Source of the DNA: Arthrobacter_E sp041360795
Lineage (GTDB): Bacteria; Actinomycetota; Actinomycetes; Actinomycetales; Micrococcaceae
Reading direction: 5' to 3'
Assembly: GCF_041360795.1 (NCBI RefSeq)
Contig: NZ_JBFUPW010000001.1
Span: 1,550,001 to 1,614,000, forward strand
Length of the DNA: 64,000 nt
The first letter of the stretch is position 1, and the number at the start of each line of letters is the position of its first letter. Of the stretch, positions 7,402 through 14,961 are shown piece after piece. The notes under the pieces are model-generated. The model had not been told where the DNA came from. It ran no database searches and was given only the letters and a program-made list of their open reading frames with translations. The position numbers and the translations under genes were made by a program.

Positions 7402-8862
7402 TTATGGGCGGAGGGTCCGGAAGGCTGCCGGTGCGGTTCCCAGCAGAGCCGGGGCCGCGGGCGTCGGCGCCCGGTGGCCGGAGAAGGTCAGGGGGATGAC
7501 CGGTTCGGTCATGGTGCCCAAGGGACTATCCACGCTGTAGAGGGGAATGCTCGGCGAGGGCATCGGTATCTGTGCCACCTGATCGATCGGGTAGGTGCCC
7601 TGGTCCCTGACCCACATGCACACTCGCGCAAGATTGACTCTCACCCGCCAAGAACCGCCATCCTGCGCACGCCGCCGCAAGGCCGCGACCACACCCACAT
7701 TGACCAAGTAGGCTGCGAGATAGTCGTTGAGCAGGTGGGTGGGTGGCAGCGCCGGGCGGCCAGCTTCGTAGCCGCGAGCTTGGCCTTCGTCGAGAGAGAA
7801 ACCCGTGGCCGCACACGCGAGCTGATCGAATCCGCCACGCTGCGACCAGGGCCCATCGGGCCCCCAGCAATGCACCTCGGCTGTGATGATTCCGGGGAAC
7901 CGGTCGGTCAGCTGCTGGGGATCGAAACCAAACTGGCTCACGTTTCGGTAGGAGTTAATGACCACGTCCGCCGAACGGGCCAACCGGTCGAACGAATCGC
8001 GGCCTTCCTCGGTTCGCAGGTCCGCATAGGCATTGCGCTTTCCGCCGCCCGTGACGGCGAGCATGCCGAGAGCGTCCGGACGGTCGGGTCGTGAGGTGTG
8101 GACCACCTCCGCGCCGAAGGCCGACAACAGCTTCCCGGCCACCGGTCCGGCGATCACGTGGGTGTTATCCACGACCCGGACTCCCGAAAGTGGCAGCCAC
8201 TGATCTATCGCCTCGTCCGCAAGCATCAGAGGAGTCAATGGCCGTAGGGGGCCATCCCCGATGCGCTCCAACTCAATCACCGGACGCGCCGCGAGGTGTT
8301 GGCCAACGGTATGCCGGGCCCATTCTGCGCTCGTGCGTGCCGCGACCGCGACCCCGCCGGCGGCAACCACGGCCTCCTCCAACGCGATCGCCGCCCAATG
8401 GCGGGCGGCTTCCGAGATGGCCTCAGGGGTGGGTGGGCAGTCCAGGACTTCGCATACGGCCCGGCGCAGATGCGGGTAGGTCGAGAGAAGGAACACCCAG
8501 CCATCGCGGGTCCGGTAGAAGTCATTGAGCCCGAGCAGGCTCTGATCGTCCGTCAACAGCTGTGGAGACACCCCGTTGACGGTCGCAAGGAACGGTGCCC
8601 GAAGCTGATCGAGCGCCTCGGCAGCCCGCACGGTTACCTGGTCCACGGTCGCACCGCGATCACCACCCAGGCTGGCGATTTGATGGCCGAACGCTGCGAT
8701 CGCTGCTGCGGAGACATCCGCCAGACGATGAGGCGAGGGCGAGAGAGGATCAGCGCCCACAATGCTCACCTTAGGATCGCCCATCGCTCCATCCCCGTAC
8801 AGGCTGCTCAGCAATTCATCGACCATCTGCAGGGTTGTCGGAAATCCTGGTTGTTCGCTCAT
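7402..8862 (-). CDS. CoA-transferase family III (CaiB/BaiF) with permuted-looking domain order
   Basis: CoA transfer between acyl groups by a CaiB/BaiF-type enzyme, 486 residues. The canonical N-terminal fold begins only at about residue 223 (PLSGVRVVD, then HVIAGPVAGKLLSAFGAEVV). The expected catalytic aspartate is Asp346 in GGFDQLACAATG. The first ~210 residues resemble the small C-terminal part of the family: FYRTRDGWVFL at 115-125, then TSAEWARHTVGQHLAARP ending near 194 and IGDGPLRPL near 201-209. The order therefore looks rotated relative to classical ~400-residue members. It lies between the IclR and M28-like genes, which suggests an acyl-CoA catabolic cluster. The substrate is unknown. 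Confidence 0.88.
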   Translation of the reverse strand: MSEQPGFPTTLQMVDELLSSLYGDGAMGDPKVSIVGADPLSPSPHRLADVSAAAIAAFGHQIASLGGDRGATVDQVTVRAAEALDQLRAPFLATVNGVSPQLLTDDQSLLGLNDFYRTRDGWVFLLSTYPHLRRAVCEVLDCPPTPEAISEAARHWAAIALEEAVVAAGGVAVAARTSAEWARHTVGQHLAARPVIELERIGDGPLRPLTPLMLADEAIDQWLPLSGVRVVDNTHVIAGPVAGKLLSAFGAEVVHTSRPDRPDALGMLAVTGGGKRNAYADLRTEEGRDSFDRLARSADVVINSYRNVSQFGFDPQQLTDRFPGIITAEVHCWGPDGPWSQRGGFDQLACAATGFSLDEGQARGYEAGRPALPPTHLLNDYLAAYLVNVGVVAALRRRAQDGGSWRVRVNLARVCMWVRDQGTYPIDQVAQIPMPSPSIPLYSVDSPLGTMTEPVIPLTFSGHRAPTPAAPALLGTAPAAFRTLRP

Positions 8863-8955
8863 GCCATCGAGTCTGATGCCGTACTTGGCCGGTTTCTACT
8901 GGATCCGCATATCCGGAATAGCTGGAGATTCCACCTCAGGTGGCCGCCGGTTAAC

Positions 8956-9690
8956 TCAGTCGAGCCAGGCGTTGAGCAACTCGGCAGCGGCCTTGTCCAG
9001 GCTTAGCTGGGCAACTGGGTCGGAGCGATGCGAAATGCGTGGTCCGAGAAGAACGATGGCAGCGGTGACCGCTCCGTGTTCGGTCACCGGCACCGCAAGA
9101 GCCCGGACACCGACGTCGGCGAGGCCATCGCTGCGTGCGACTCTGGTGCGTCGGATCGTCGGCATCTCTGGTAGGAACGCTTCGACGGATTCGGGGTCGG
9201 CTTCGCGGACAGTACGAAGCACATGATCGCGTTGCTTGTCATCGGCGAAAGTCAGGAGGAGCCGCCCGGCTGCGGTACGCAACGCGGGACGGGGACGAAG
9301 ATCCTCTGCGATAGTTCGCAGTCGCTGAGGGGCCTGCGGGCCCGCCGCGTCGAGGTAGAGAATCTCGCCGCCCACGAGTGCTGCGAGTGCCAGTGGAGTC
9401 TTCGCGACCCGGCTGAGGCTTCCCAGCCGGGCATGCTCGATCGGGGTTGGGGGCGGAAGCTTGGCAATCAGCGTAAGAACCTGCAAACGCCGTCCAAGCC
9501 GATAGGTGTTGGCCGAGCGCTGCAGATACCCTGCCCGCCTGAGCTCATCGACCAGATCAGCCGCCGTGCTACGAGGAAGGCCCGTCTCATGGACAATATC
9601 CGTCAGCCGCGGTGGGACAGGCGCGCGAGCGACGCTCTCGAGGATCCGGTCGATGCGGTGGACACCTTGATTCCCATGGGGGGAGGTCAT
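8956..9690 (-). CDS. IclR-family transcriptional regulator
   Basis: 244-residue regulator. The N-terminal winged HTH runs from VHRIDRILESVARAPVPPRL through IVHETGLPRSTAADLVDELR, and the C-terminal part is an effector-binding IclR domain ending in SLDKAAAELLNAWLD. The start is placed at the ATG at 9690 because homology begins there. The frame is open further upstream, but that stretch reads as the decayed MFS gene. It heads the minus-strand cluster with the CoA-transferase (93 bp gap) and the M28-like gene, and presumably controls them in response to an aromatic or organic-acid type ligand, as is common in the family. Confidence 0.92.
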   Translation of the reverse strand: MTSPHGNQGVHRIDRILESVARAPVPPRLTDIVHETGLPRSTAADLVDELRRAGYLQRSANTYRLGRRLQVLTLIAKLPPPTPIEHARLGSLSRVAKTPLALAALVGGEILYLDAAGPQAPQRLRTIAEDLRPRPALRTAAGRLLLTFADDKQRDHVLRTVREADPESVEAFLPEMPTIRRTRVARSDGLADVGVRALAVPVTEHGAVTAAIVLLGPRISHRSDPVAQLSLDKAAAELLNAWLD

Positions 9691-9815
9691 CGTCCCATGA
9701 TGCCGGTTCGCTGCGGAGAAGGCCAAGATTTGGCGTGCGTCATCCAGGGTCGCTCCCGGCGGCGCGAAGCACGGGCGCACAGTCCGTGCATGTTCGGGCG
9801 GGCGGTCAGTGAAGG

Positions 9816-10082
9816 CTAGCGCCAGTCCCACGGCGAACCGCAGCGGCAGAGGATCCGCAGGGGCCGGGAGGACTCCATGCGATCCACCAAGGGGGCAAGG
9901 ACCGGACCCAGAACCACGCTGGGCAGCAATCCCAGCACCAGGACCAGGGGCACCAGCAGCGGATCAGCCCCCGCGGACTGGAAGGCCAGCATCAGAGCGA
10001 TCGGAGTCATGGCATCGCCGGCACTGGAGACCCCCTGACCGGCGGCCAGGAAGTCGAGCTTCCACGTGCTGCGAGCAGGCAT
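9816..10082 (-). pseudogene. MFS transporter, N-terminal remnant
   Basis: The ATG at 10082 opens a frame that reads as the start of a major facilitator transporter: FLAAGQGVSSAGDAMTPIAL, one or two hydrophobic segments, then APLVDRMESSRPLRIL, the usual loop between helices 2 and 3. It stops at 9816 after 88 codons. A one-base shift near 9835 would continue as RFAVGLALAF for a few residues before homology ends in the IclR upstream region. A full MFS protein needs about 400 residues, so the gene is broken. It lies 35 bp downstream of the TetR gene on the same strand and was probably its co-transcribed target. Confidence 0.75.
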
Positions 10083-10117
10083 TTCCGACCTTCCGTCATG
10101 AACAACCCTGCCGGAGA

Positions 10118-10720
10118 CTACAAGAGAAGCCAAGGAAGTTGGCGACTCTCGCCTGACGAGCCCGCTGCCTCTCCCCCAGCGCCGGAGGCCCCGGTGAGAC
10201 CCTCCGCTATGCGTTGCAGTGGCTCGATGCTGCGGGTGGCCTGGGCGAGGATGATCGCTCCCTCGATGGCGCAGACGGCAAGGGTGGCCGAAGTTTGTGC
10301 CTCGCGGCGGGCCAGGCCGTCGGCTTCGTAGGAGGAAGCCAGGGCCTCGGTCCAGGCTTCGAAAGCGTCTCCGGCGGCGATACCCGCCTCGGCCGCTACC
10401 TCGTGGCCCATGGCCGCGGCGGCGACGGGACATCCGGCCCTGAAGTCCGTCTGCTGGAGCTCCTTGATCCAGTTCTGGATCAGGATGGCGATGAGTTCCT
10501 CGGCCGTCCCTTCGTGACGGAGCATCCTGGAATGCACGCGTTCCCCTGCGACGCGGGTCGCCTCCGCGACGAGTTGATTCTTGCCATCAGGGAAGTTCAG
10601 ATAGATCGAACGTCGCGCCACCGCGCTGTCCTCCAGCACCGCCGCCAGGCCCGTGCCGGCGACACCGCGACGCCGCAGCAGACCAATGGCCGAATCGACG
10701 AGCCTCTTCTTGACGGTCAT
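10118..10720 (-). CDS. TetR/AcrR-family repressor (LmrA/YxaF-like)
   Basis: 200-residue repressor. The N-terminal HTH reads LLRRRGVAGTGLAAVLEDSA, then RRSIYLNFPDGKNQLV. The C-terminal domain contains DFRAGCPVAAAA, a signature of the LmrA/YxaF branch, whose known members respond to small aromatic or flavonoid-like compounds and control drug pumps. It is divergent from the enoyl-CoA hydratase gene. A 20-bp near-palindrome at 10776-10795 is the probable operator. Downstream on the same strand is a truncated MFS gene, the likely former partner pump. A few residues near the C-terminus are low-complexity (GASGAGGEAAGSSG). Confidence 0.92.
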   Translation of the reverse strand: MTVKKRLVDSAIGLLRRRGVAGTGLAAVLEDSAVARRSIYLNFPDGKNQLVAEATRVAGERVHSRMLRHEGTAEELIAILIQNWIKELQQTDFRAGCPVAAAAMGHEVAAEAGIAAGDAFEAWTEALASSYEADGLARREAQTSATLAVCAIEGAIILAQATRSIEPLQRIAEGLTGASGAGGEAAGSSGESRQLPWLLL

Positions 10721-10775
10721 CGCGCTCTCCTGGACTCGTGTGCTTGTGGACGTGGGGCTTTCCCATTATGGTCAG

Positions 10776-10795
10776 AGTAGCCCGATCGGTCTACT
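10776..10795. promoter_or_regulatory. Predicted TetR (LmrA/YxaF-type) operator
   Basis: AGTAGCCCGATCGGTCTACT is a 20-bp palindrome with one mismatched pair, centred on CCGATCGG. It lies between the divergent TetR and enoyl-CoA hydratase genes, 15 bp before the ATG at 10811. Its TAG..CCG...GGTCTA core resembles operators described for LmrA/YxaF repressors. Confidence 0.7.
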
Positions 10796-10810
10796 TGGAA
10801 GGACGCTCCG

Positions 10811-11491
10811 ATGCCGCAGCTTGCGAAGAGGGACGGCGTGTGGGCGCTGAACCTGGACGATGATCAGAACCAATTCACCGATGGATGGCTCACCGTGGTC
10901 GAGGCGGCCCTGAGCCGTGTCGAGGCAGAACCGGGTTCGGCCCTGGTCACCCTGGGAACGGGGAAGTTCTTCTCCACCGGCCTCGCCCTGGAAGCCACAC
11001 CCCTGGGTTCGGCCGGATTCGCGGCCTACATCGCGCGAGCAGAAACCTTGCTGGCGCGGGTGCTCACCCTCCCGGTCCCGACAGTGGCGGCCGTCACGGG
11101 CCACGCCTTCGGAGCGGGAGCCATGTTCGCCCTCGCCCACGACTACCGGGTCATGCGGGAAGACAAGGGCTACATCTGTCTGCCTGAAGTCGACCTGGGC
11201 ATGCCCTTCACCACCGGCATGCACGCCCTGCTCGCGGCGAAGCTGACCCCGCGCGCCCGGACCGCCGCGATGATCTCCGGACGCCGCTTCGGAGCGCAGG
11301 AAGCCCTGGGCTTCGAACTCGTCGACAGTACGGCGCCTGAGGACTCCGTTGCCGCCGTCGCACTCGAACTGGCAGGAAAGCTGGTCGGCAAGGACCCCGC
11401 GACGCTCATGGCGATCAAGACCGGTCTCTACGCTGAGGCGCTCCAGAGCCTGGGGAACCCCGTCGAGCACATCCCCGGAGGCGTCCGATGA
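10811..11491 (+). CDS. Enoyl-CoA hydratase/isomerase family protein
   Basis: Crotonase-superfamily protein of 226 residues, somewhat short for a hydratase and closer to delta3,delta2-enoyl-CoA isomerases. The CoA-binding loop is FFSTGLALEA, and the oxyanion-hole region is VAAVTGHAFGAGAMFALAHD. The segment YICLPEVDLGMPF holds the usual position of the catalytic glutamate (PEVDLG). The gene overlaps the thioesterase gene by 4 bp (ATGA), so the two are translationally coupled and may process the same acyl-CoA. It is divergent from the TetR regulator, with an operator just ahead of its start. Hydratase versus isomerase activity is not resolved. Confidence 0.9.
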   Translation: MPQLAKRDGVWALNLDDDQNQFTDGWLTVVEAALSRVEAEPGSALVTLGTGKFFSTGLALEATPLGSAGFAAYIARAETLLARVLTLPVPTVAAVTGHAFGAGAMFALAHDYRVMREDKGYICLPEVDLGMPFTTGMHALLAAKLTPRARTAAMISGRRFGAQEALGFELVDSTAPEDSVAAVALELAGKLVGKDPATLMAIKTGLYAEALQSLGNPVEHIPGGVR

Positions 11492-11943
11492 ACACCTCGC
11501 CAGCAGAGGCGCTCTCCGCACTGAGCGGCCTCCAGCTCCTGCGGCTCTTCCAGTCCAATCCTGAGCTCAGGCCCAACATCGGCGTCCTGCTGGGTGCGGA
11601 ACTTCAGACCGTGGAAGAAGGACACGTCGTCTTCAGCATCGAAGTCCGCCCGGACCACGCGAACCCCTTGGGAACAGTCCACGGCGGCATCCATGCCACG
11701 TTGCTGGACTCCGCCATGGGCTGCGCCGTGCACTCCATGCTCGGACCCGGCATCGGCTACGGAACCCTGGAAATGAAGCTCAACTACCTCCGCACCATCC
11801 AAGCCGATGCCCCGTCCCGCCTCACGGCCACCGGACGCGTGCTCCACCTCGGGCGGTCCACCGCACTGGCAGAAGGCCAAGTGACCGATGAAGCCGGCAA
11901 ACTCATCGCCCACGGCACCGAGACGTGCATGATCTACCGCTGA
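11488..11943 (+). CDS. PaaI-family hotdog thioesterase
   Basis: 151-residue hotdog-fold acyl-CoA thioesterase of the PaaI/YbgC group. The diagnostic motif is NPLGTVHGGIHATLLDSAMG, in which the HGG turn and the aspartate on the long helix form the active site. The following strand GYGTLEMKLNYLRTI is typical. It begins inside the last codons of the enoyl-CoA hydratase gene (4-bp overlap). Releasing free acid from a CoA ester would follow naturally from that enzyme. Regulation is presumably by the divergent TetR protein. It is cytoplasmic, with no signal peptide. Confidence 0.92.
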   Translation: MNTSPAEALSALSGLQLLRLFQSNPELRPNIGVLLGAELQTVEEGHVVFSIEVRPDHANPLGTVHGGIHATLLDSAMGCAVHSMLGPGIGYGTLEMKLNYLRTIQADAPSRLTATGRVLHLGRSTALAEGQVTDEAGKLIAHGTETCMIYR

Positions 11944-12055
11944 CCCCCCAGGAGCCGCCGAATAGCTTGTGGCGATTCTCCCGCCAGACCAAGGTAGTAC
12001 TAAGAAGCAGAAGCGGGCGCGACCACGAAAGGCAGACCAGTTACGGGGTGTGGTG

Positions 12056-12484
12056 ATGAAAGGATCGCGGCTCGTCCTGTTGTTGGCCGCTGCGGTCGTC
12101 GTGACAGGAGGGGTGACGGCGGGGATCGTGAGCGCGACCCAGACCCCGAACGTCCTGCCGCTTCCCTCCGTGGGTCCAGGAGCGCCCCTCCCCTATCTCT
12201 CCGACCTCCCGAACGCGGCTGCCCACAAACTCCTGGACTGGTCAGGAACAGGCCCTGAACCGTCCAGCAAGGTCATCAGCCTCATGGCCGAATCCGGCGC
12301 ATGCGATCGTCCTGTCGCGATCTATCTCAAGGAAGAAGGAAAGAAAGTCACCATCGGAGTGATCGCCCGCAAGCCGGCGGGGCCTCAAGAGATTTGCACC
12401 CTTCAGGCCGTCATACATCGTTTGACCGTGCACCTCGCCTCCCCCTTCGGCCATCGGGTCCTGGAGCACGCGAAATACGACTGA
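12056..12484 (+). CDS. Small secreted or membrane-anchored protein of unknown function
   Basis: 142 residues from the ATG at 12056. A hydrophobic N-terminal segment (SRLVLLLAAAVVVTGGVTAG) follows a short basic stretch and would act as a signal peptide or anchor. There is no lipobox cysteine. The remainder is a small domain with two cysteines (SGACDRPV and EICTLQ) that could form a disulfide outside the cell. I recognise no family. The frame is open upstream to 11969, but that part is basic and low-complexity and the hydrophobic start argues for 12056. Its 3' end overlaps the altered C-terminus of the convergent MFS gene by 82 bp. Confidence 0.65.
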   Translation: MKGSRLVLLLAAAVVVTGGVTAGIVSATQTPNVLPLPSVGPGAPLPYLSDLPNAAAHKLLDWSGTGPEPSSKVISLMAESGACDRPVAIYLKEEGKKVTIGVIARKPAGPQEICTLQAVIHRLTVHLASPFGHRVLEHAKYD

Positions 12485-13890
12485 ACCAGGCCTCTGCAGT
12501 CGAACTGCAGATTCGCCCAGAGCGGAGGAGCCGGGATGCTGTGGTCCCCCAGTTCCAACAGGCCGGCTGCGGCACCCGCGATCGAGGGCATGGCCGCATT
12601 GACGACGGTGCCTCCGATAGCGGCGGCGAACGCCTGCCCGAGTTGGCTGACGACTGGAATCGCGGCGGCAGCGGTGGCCCCATCGGCTTCGCTCGAGGTA
12701 CTGGACATCACCCGAACGGGCAGGTGTGGATTCGCCAGGCCGACGCCGACGCCGGCAAGTATCAGCGCCAGAACCCACCCGATGATGATGGCCGATCTAC
12801 CGCCTGGGATGATCTGCAGAACGACGAGCACGGCCATCGCAGCCGCCGTCACAGCTGGACCGGCGAGCAGCAGGCGCGCACGATGGCTCGGCTGCTCGGC
12901 GCGCGAGCTCCAGATCGCAGCGACAGACCAGCCCACCGACACTGTCGCACCGAGGAAACCGGCTGCGAAGGGTGCGAGCTCGAACTGACGCTGCCCGAAG
13001 AGGGGGGTGAACGCCTCGCTCGCTGGAGCGGCCGTGGTCAGAGCGAGCGCCAGGTAGATCCACTTGAGCGGGCCCCGGGTGTAGGTGAGGGGTGGCAGGA
13101 CACCGACGCGCGCAGAACGGTCGACGGCGACGAACACGATCAGCAGGATCGCCGCAAGCACGACTCCGGCCCACACCCAGCCGCCAGGCAGGACACTGGT
13201 GACGCTCAGCGCAGCAACCGCGCCGACCAGGACGATCAGCGAGAGAAGCGGCAGCCGCGTCAGGCTCACCGACCTCGGCGATCGGGGCAGCGCGAGCGGC
13301 GCGGCGATCGCCAGAACGACGGCGGCGGCGGCGGCGGCGACCGACGCGAACGCGAGCCGCCAGGCGTCCACCTGCGCGAATGCCCCGCCGGCGGTTGGGC
13401 CAACAAGCGTGCCGACCCCGAACATCGCCGAGACGACAGCGGTCGCGCGTGCCCACGCCGGCTCGGGCAGCGCCATCCTGATGAGAGCGAACGCCAACCC
13501 GGACAAAAGTCCGCCTCCGACGCCCTGGGCTGCGCGGCCTATCAACAGCATCTCCATGCTCGGCGCGGCCGCGGCGACCGCACTGCCGATCGCGAACGCA
13601 CCCGCGCCGAACACGTACGAGCGATGAGATCCGAGCCGACCGAGCACTGCGGGAGTCGCCACCGTGGCAGCGACTCCCGCGACGATGAACGCTGTCGTGA
13701 CCCATGCGTAGTAGGCATCTCCGCCGATGTCGGCGACCGCGCTGGGCATCAGAGCGCTGGTGAGGTACATGGTGATCGCCTGCAGGAGGATCCCTGCCGC
13801 GAGCACCGTGGTCACCCCGGTGGTGGACCGGCCGCTGCCGCGCTCCGATGGGTCTGACGAAGGGCCCGATGCTGACGATGTGTTGTCCAT
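12403..13890 (-). CDS. MFS drug-efflux transporter with a replaced C-terminus
   Basis: DHA2-like major facilitator, 495 residues from the ATG at 13890. Conserved parts include the N-terminal helices (TTVLAAGILLQAITMYLTS), the motif-A-like loop LGRLGSHRSYVFGAGAFAIG and GRAAQGVGGGLLSGLAF. Helices continue to QAFAAAIGGTVVNAAMP, after which a final helix would be expected. Instead the protein ends in a non-hydrophobic tail (QFDCRGLVQSYFACSRT) that overlaps the opposite-strand secreted-protein gene. The 3' end therefore appears cut and fused to foreign sequence near 12.5 kb. It is divergent from a MerR regulator and has a MerR-type leaderless promoter. Function may be lost or reduced. Confidence 0.82.
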   Translation of the reverse strand: MDNTSSASGPSSDPSERGSGRSTTGVTTVLAAGILLQAITMYLTSALMPSAVADIGGDAYYAWVTTAFIVAGVAATVATPAVLGRLGSHRSYVFGAGAFAIGSAVAAAAPSMEMLLIGRAAQGVGGGLLSGLAFALIRMALPEPAWARATAVVSAMFGVGTLVGPTAGGAFAQVDAWRLAFASVAAAAAAVVLAIAAPLALPRSPRSVSLTRLPLLSLIVLVGAVAALSVTSVLPGGWVWAGVVLAAILLIVFVAVDRSARVGVLPPLTYTRGPLKWIYLALALTTAAPASEAFTPLFGQRQFELAPFAAGFLGATVSVGWSVAAIWSSRAEQPSHRARLLLAGPAVTAAAMAVLVVLQIIPGGRSAIIIGWVLALILAGVGVGLANPHLPVRVMSSTSSEADGATAAAAIPVVSQLGQAFAAAIGGTVVNAAMPSIAGAAAGLLELGDHSIPAPPLWANLQFDCRGLVQSYFACSRTRWPKGEARCTVKRCMTA

Positions 13891-13897
13891 GCTCGGC

Positions 13898-13928
13898 ACG
13901 CTAAGACTTCAACAAATATTGAAGTCAA
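13898..13928 (-). promoter_or_regulatory. MerR-type promoter with 19-bp spacer, leaderless for the MFS gene
   Basis: On the minus strand a -35 TTGACT (13928-13923) and a -10 TAGCGT (13903-13898) are 19 bp apart. The perfect dyad GACTTCAA-6 nt-TTGAAGTC (13905-13926) overlaps the spacer. The -10 ends 7 nt before the ATG at 13890, so the mRNA should start at the codon. This favours ATG 13890 over the GTG at 13899. Confidence 0.8.
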
Positions 13929-13953
13929 GCGCCAGGACTGACAGCCTTGGCTC

Positions 13954-14349
13954 ATGACTACCACCCAAATTGTGGAGGCCAAGCGTCTCCGGACCGTCCG
14001 AGACGTTGCCGAGGAAGGCGGCGTCGCACCTTCCGCCGTTCGGTTCTATGAACAGCACGGCGTGATCACCGCCGTGCGCACCTCCGGCAATCAGCGCCGC
14101 TTCGACGCGAGTGCCGGCTGCCAAGTCAAGGTGGCCAAGCTCGCCCAGCGCGTCGGGTTCACCGTTCGCGAGATCGCCGAGATCTTTCAGGAGTTGCCCG
14201 AGAACCCGCAGCCACAGGACTGGGCCCGGATCTCCGACCAACTCATCGCAAGCGCGGAACGACGCCTGAAGGAACTCACTCGCGCGGTCGACGCCATGCG
14301 CGCCGGCGGCCGGTTGTGCGAGCTCAACGAGGCACTCACGGCGGAATGA
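13954..14349 (+). CDS. MerR-family regulator, SoxR-like without the Fe-S cysteines
   Basis: 131-residue MerR protein. The HTH is TVRDVAEEGGVAPSAVRFYE, and the wing is VRTSGNQRRFDASAG. The layout and the EIAEIFQELP segment resemble the SoxR subgroup, but the four clustered cysteines that hold the 2Fe-2S centre are absent; only Cys in SAGCQVK and RLCEL remain. It is therefore unlikely to sense redox by an iron-sulfur cluster. It is divergent from the MFS pump and presumably activates it through the 19-bp-spacer promoter at 13898-13928. Confidence 0.88.
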   Translation: MTTTQIVEAKRLRTVRDVAEEGGVAPSAVRFYEQHGVITAVRTSGNQRRFDASAGCQVKVAKLAQRVGFTVREIAEIFQELPENPQPQDWARISDQLIASAERRLKELTRAVDAMRAGGRLCELNEALTAE

Positions 14350-14466
14350 GACCTCGTGTGGCGGGCACTCCGCCAGCCGCGAGGATAATCGCTCGAAAAC
14401 GTATCCTGACATCGCCACGACTGCTGTTCATTCGCTGGTCACAGTGTGCTGTTACGCTCCGGGAGC

Positions 14467-14961
14467 ATGAGGGCAAAAGAGCTCGTGTGGGGCGTGGCAG
14501 CCTGGCCGCTTCTCGCCGTCATGGGACTGCTGGCAGCGCCCGGTGACGGAGACGTGCCGATGGGCACTTTGCTGGCGCTTCTGCTCGGCACTGCGTTGGT
14601 GTTCGCGGCGCTGGGCGCAGCGATCTGGCTGCCCCTTGCGCTCCTGGTCGAACGCCGCTTTGCTCGGCTGAGCGACCTCGCACGGACGGTGATCATCACC
14701 GCTCTGGGCTTCGGGATCGGCGCGCTGTTCGTGACGGTGCTGACGTTGCTTTCCGGGAACGCGACCTGGCCGGAATCGCTCGGCCTCATTCTCCGGGCCG
14801 GAACCGCGGCAGCCCTGGCCTCCCTCGCCGGATGCCTTGTAGCGTACGCTCTCCGCCGGGCACGAATGAATCACGCGTCCGATCAGCCGCTTCCACCAGC
14901 CCCCAGAGAACCATCTCCACAAGAGCAGGCTCCTGCGAGAGGCCGGCGGCGTGCGATGTGA
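14467..14961 (+). CDS. Four-helix membrane protein of unknown function
   Basis: 164 residues from the ATG at 14467. Four hydrophobic segments are visible, beginning near VWGVAAWPLLAVMGLLAAP, LLALLLGTALVFAALG, VIITALGFGIGALFVTVLTL and GTAAALASLAGCLVAYAL. A proline-rich, basic cytoplasmic tail follows (PPAPREPSPQEQAPARG). No known family or catalytic motif is seen. Its stop codon overlaps the GTG of a 29-residue single-helix frame by 4 bp, suggesting the two are coupled. The small and simple helix arrangement would fit an accessory membrane protein. Confidence 0.65.
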   Translation: MRAKELVWGVAAWPLLAVMGLLAAPGDGDVPMGTLLALLLGTALVFAALGAAIWLPLALLVERRFARLSDLARTVIITALGFGIGALFVTVLTLLSGNATWPESLGLILRAGTAAALASLAGCLVAYALRRARMNHASDQPLPPAPREPSPQEQAPARGRRRAM

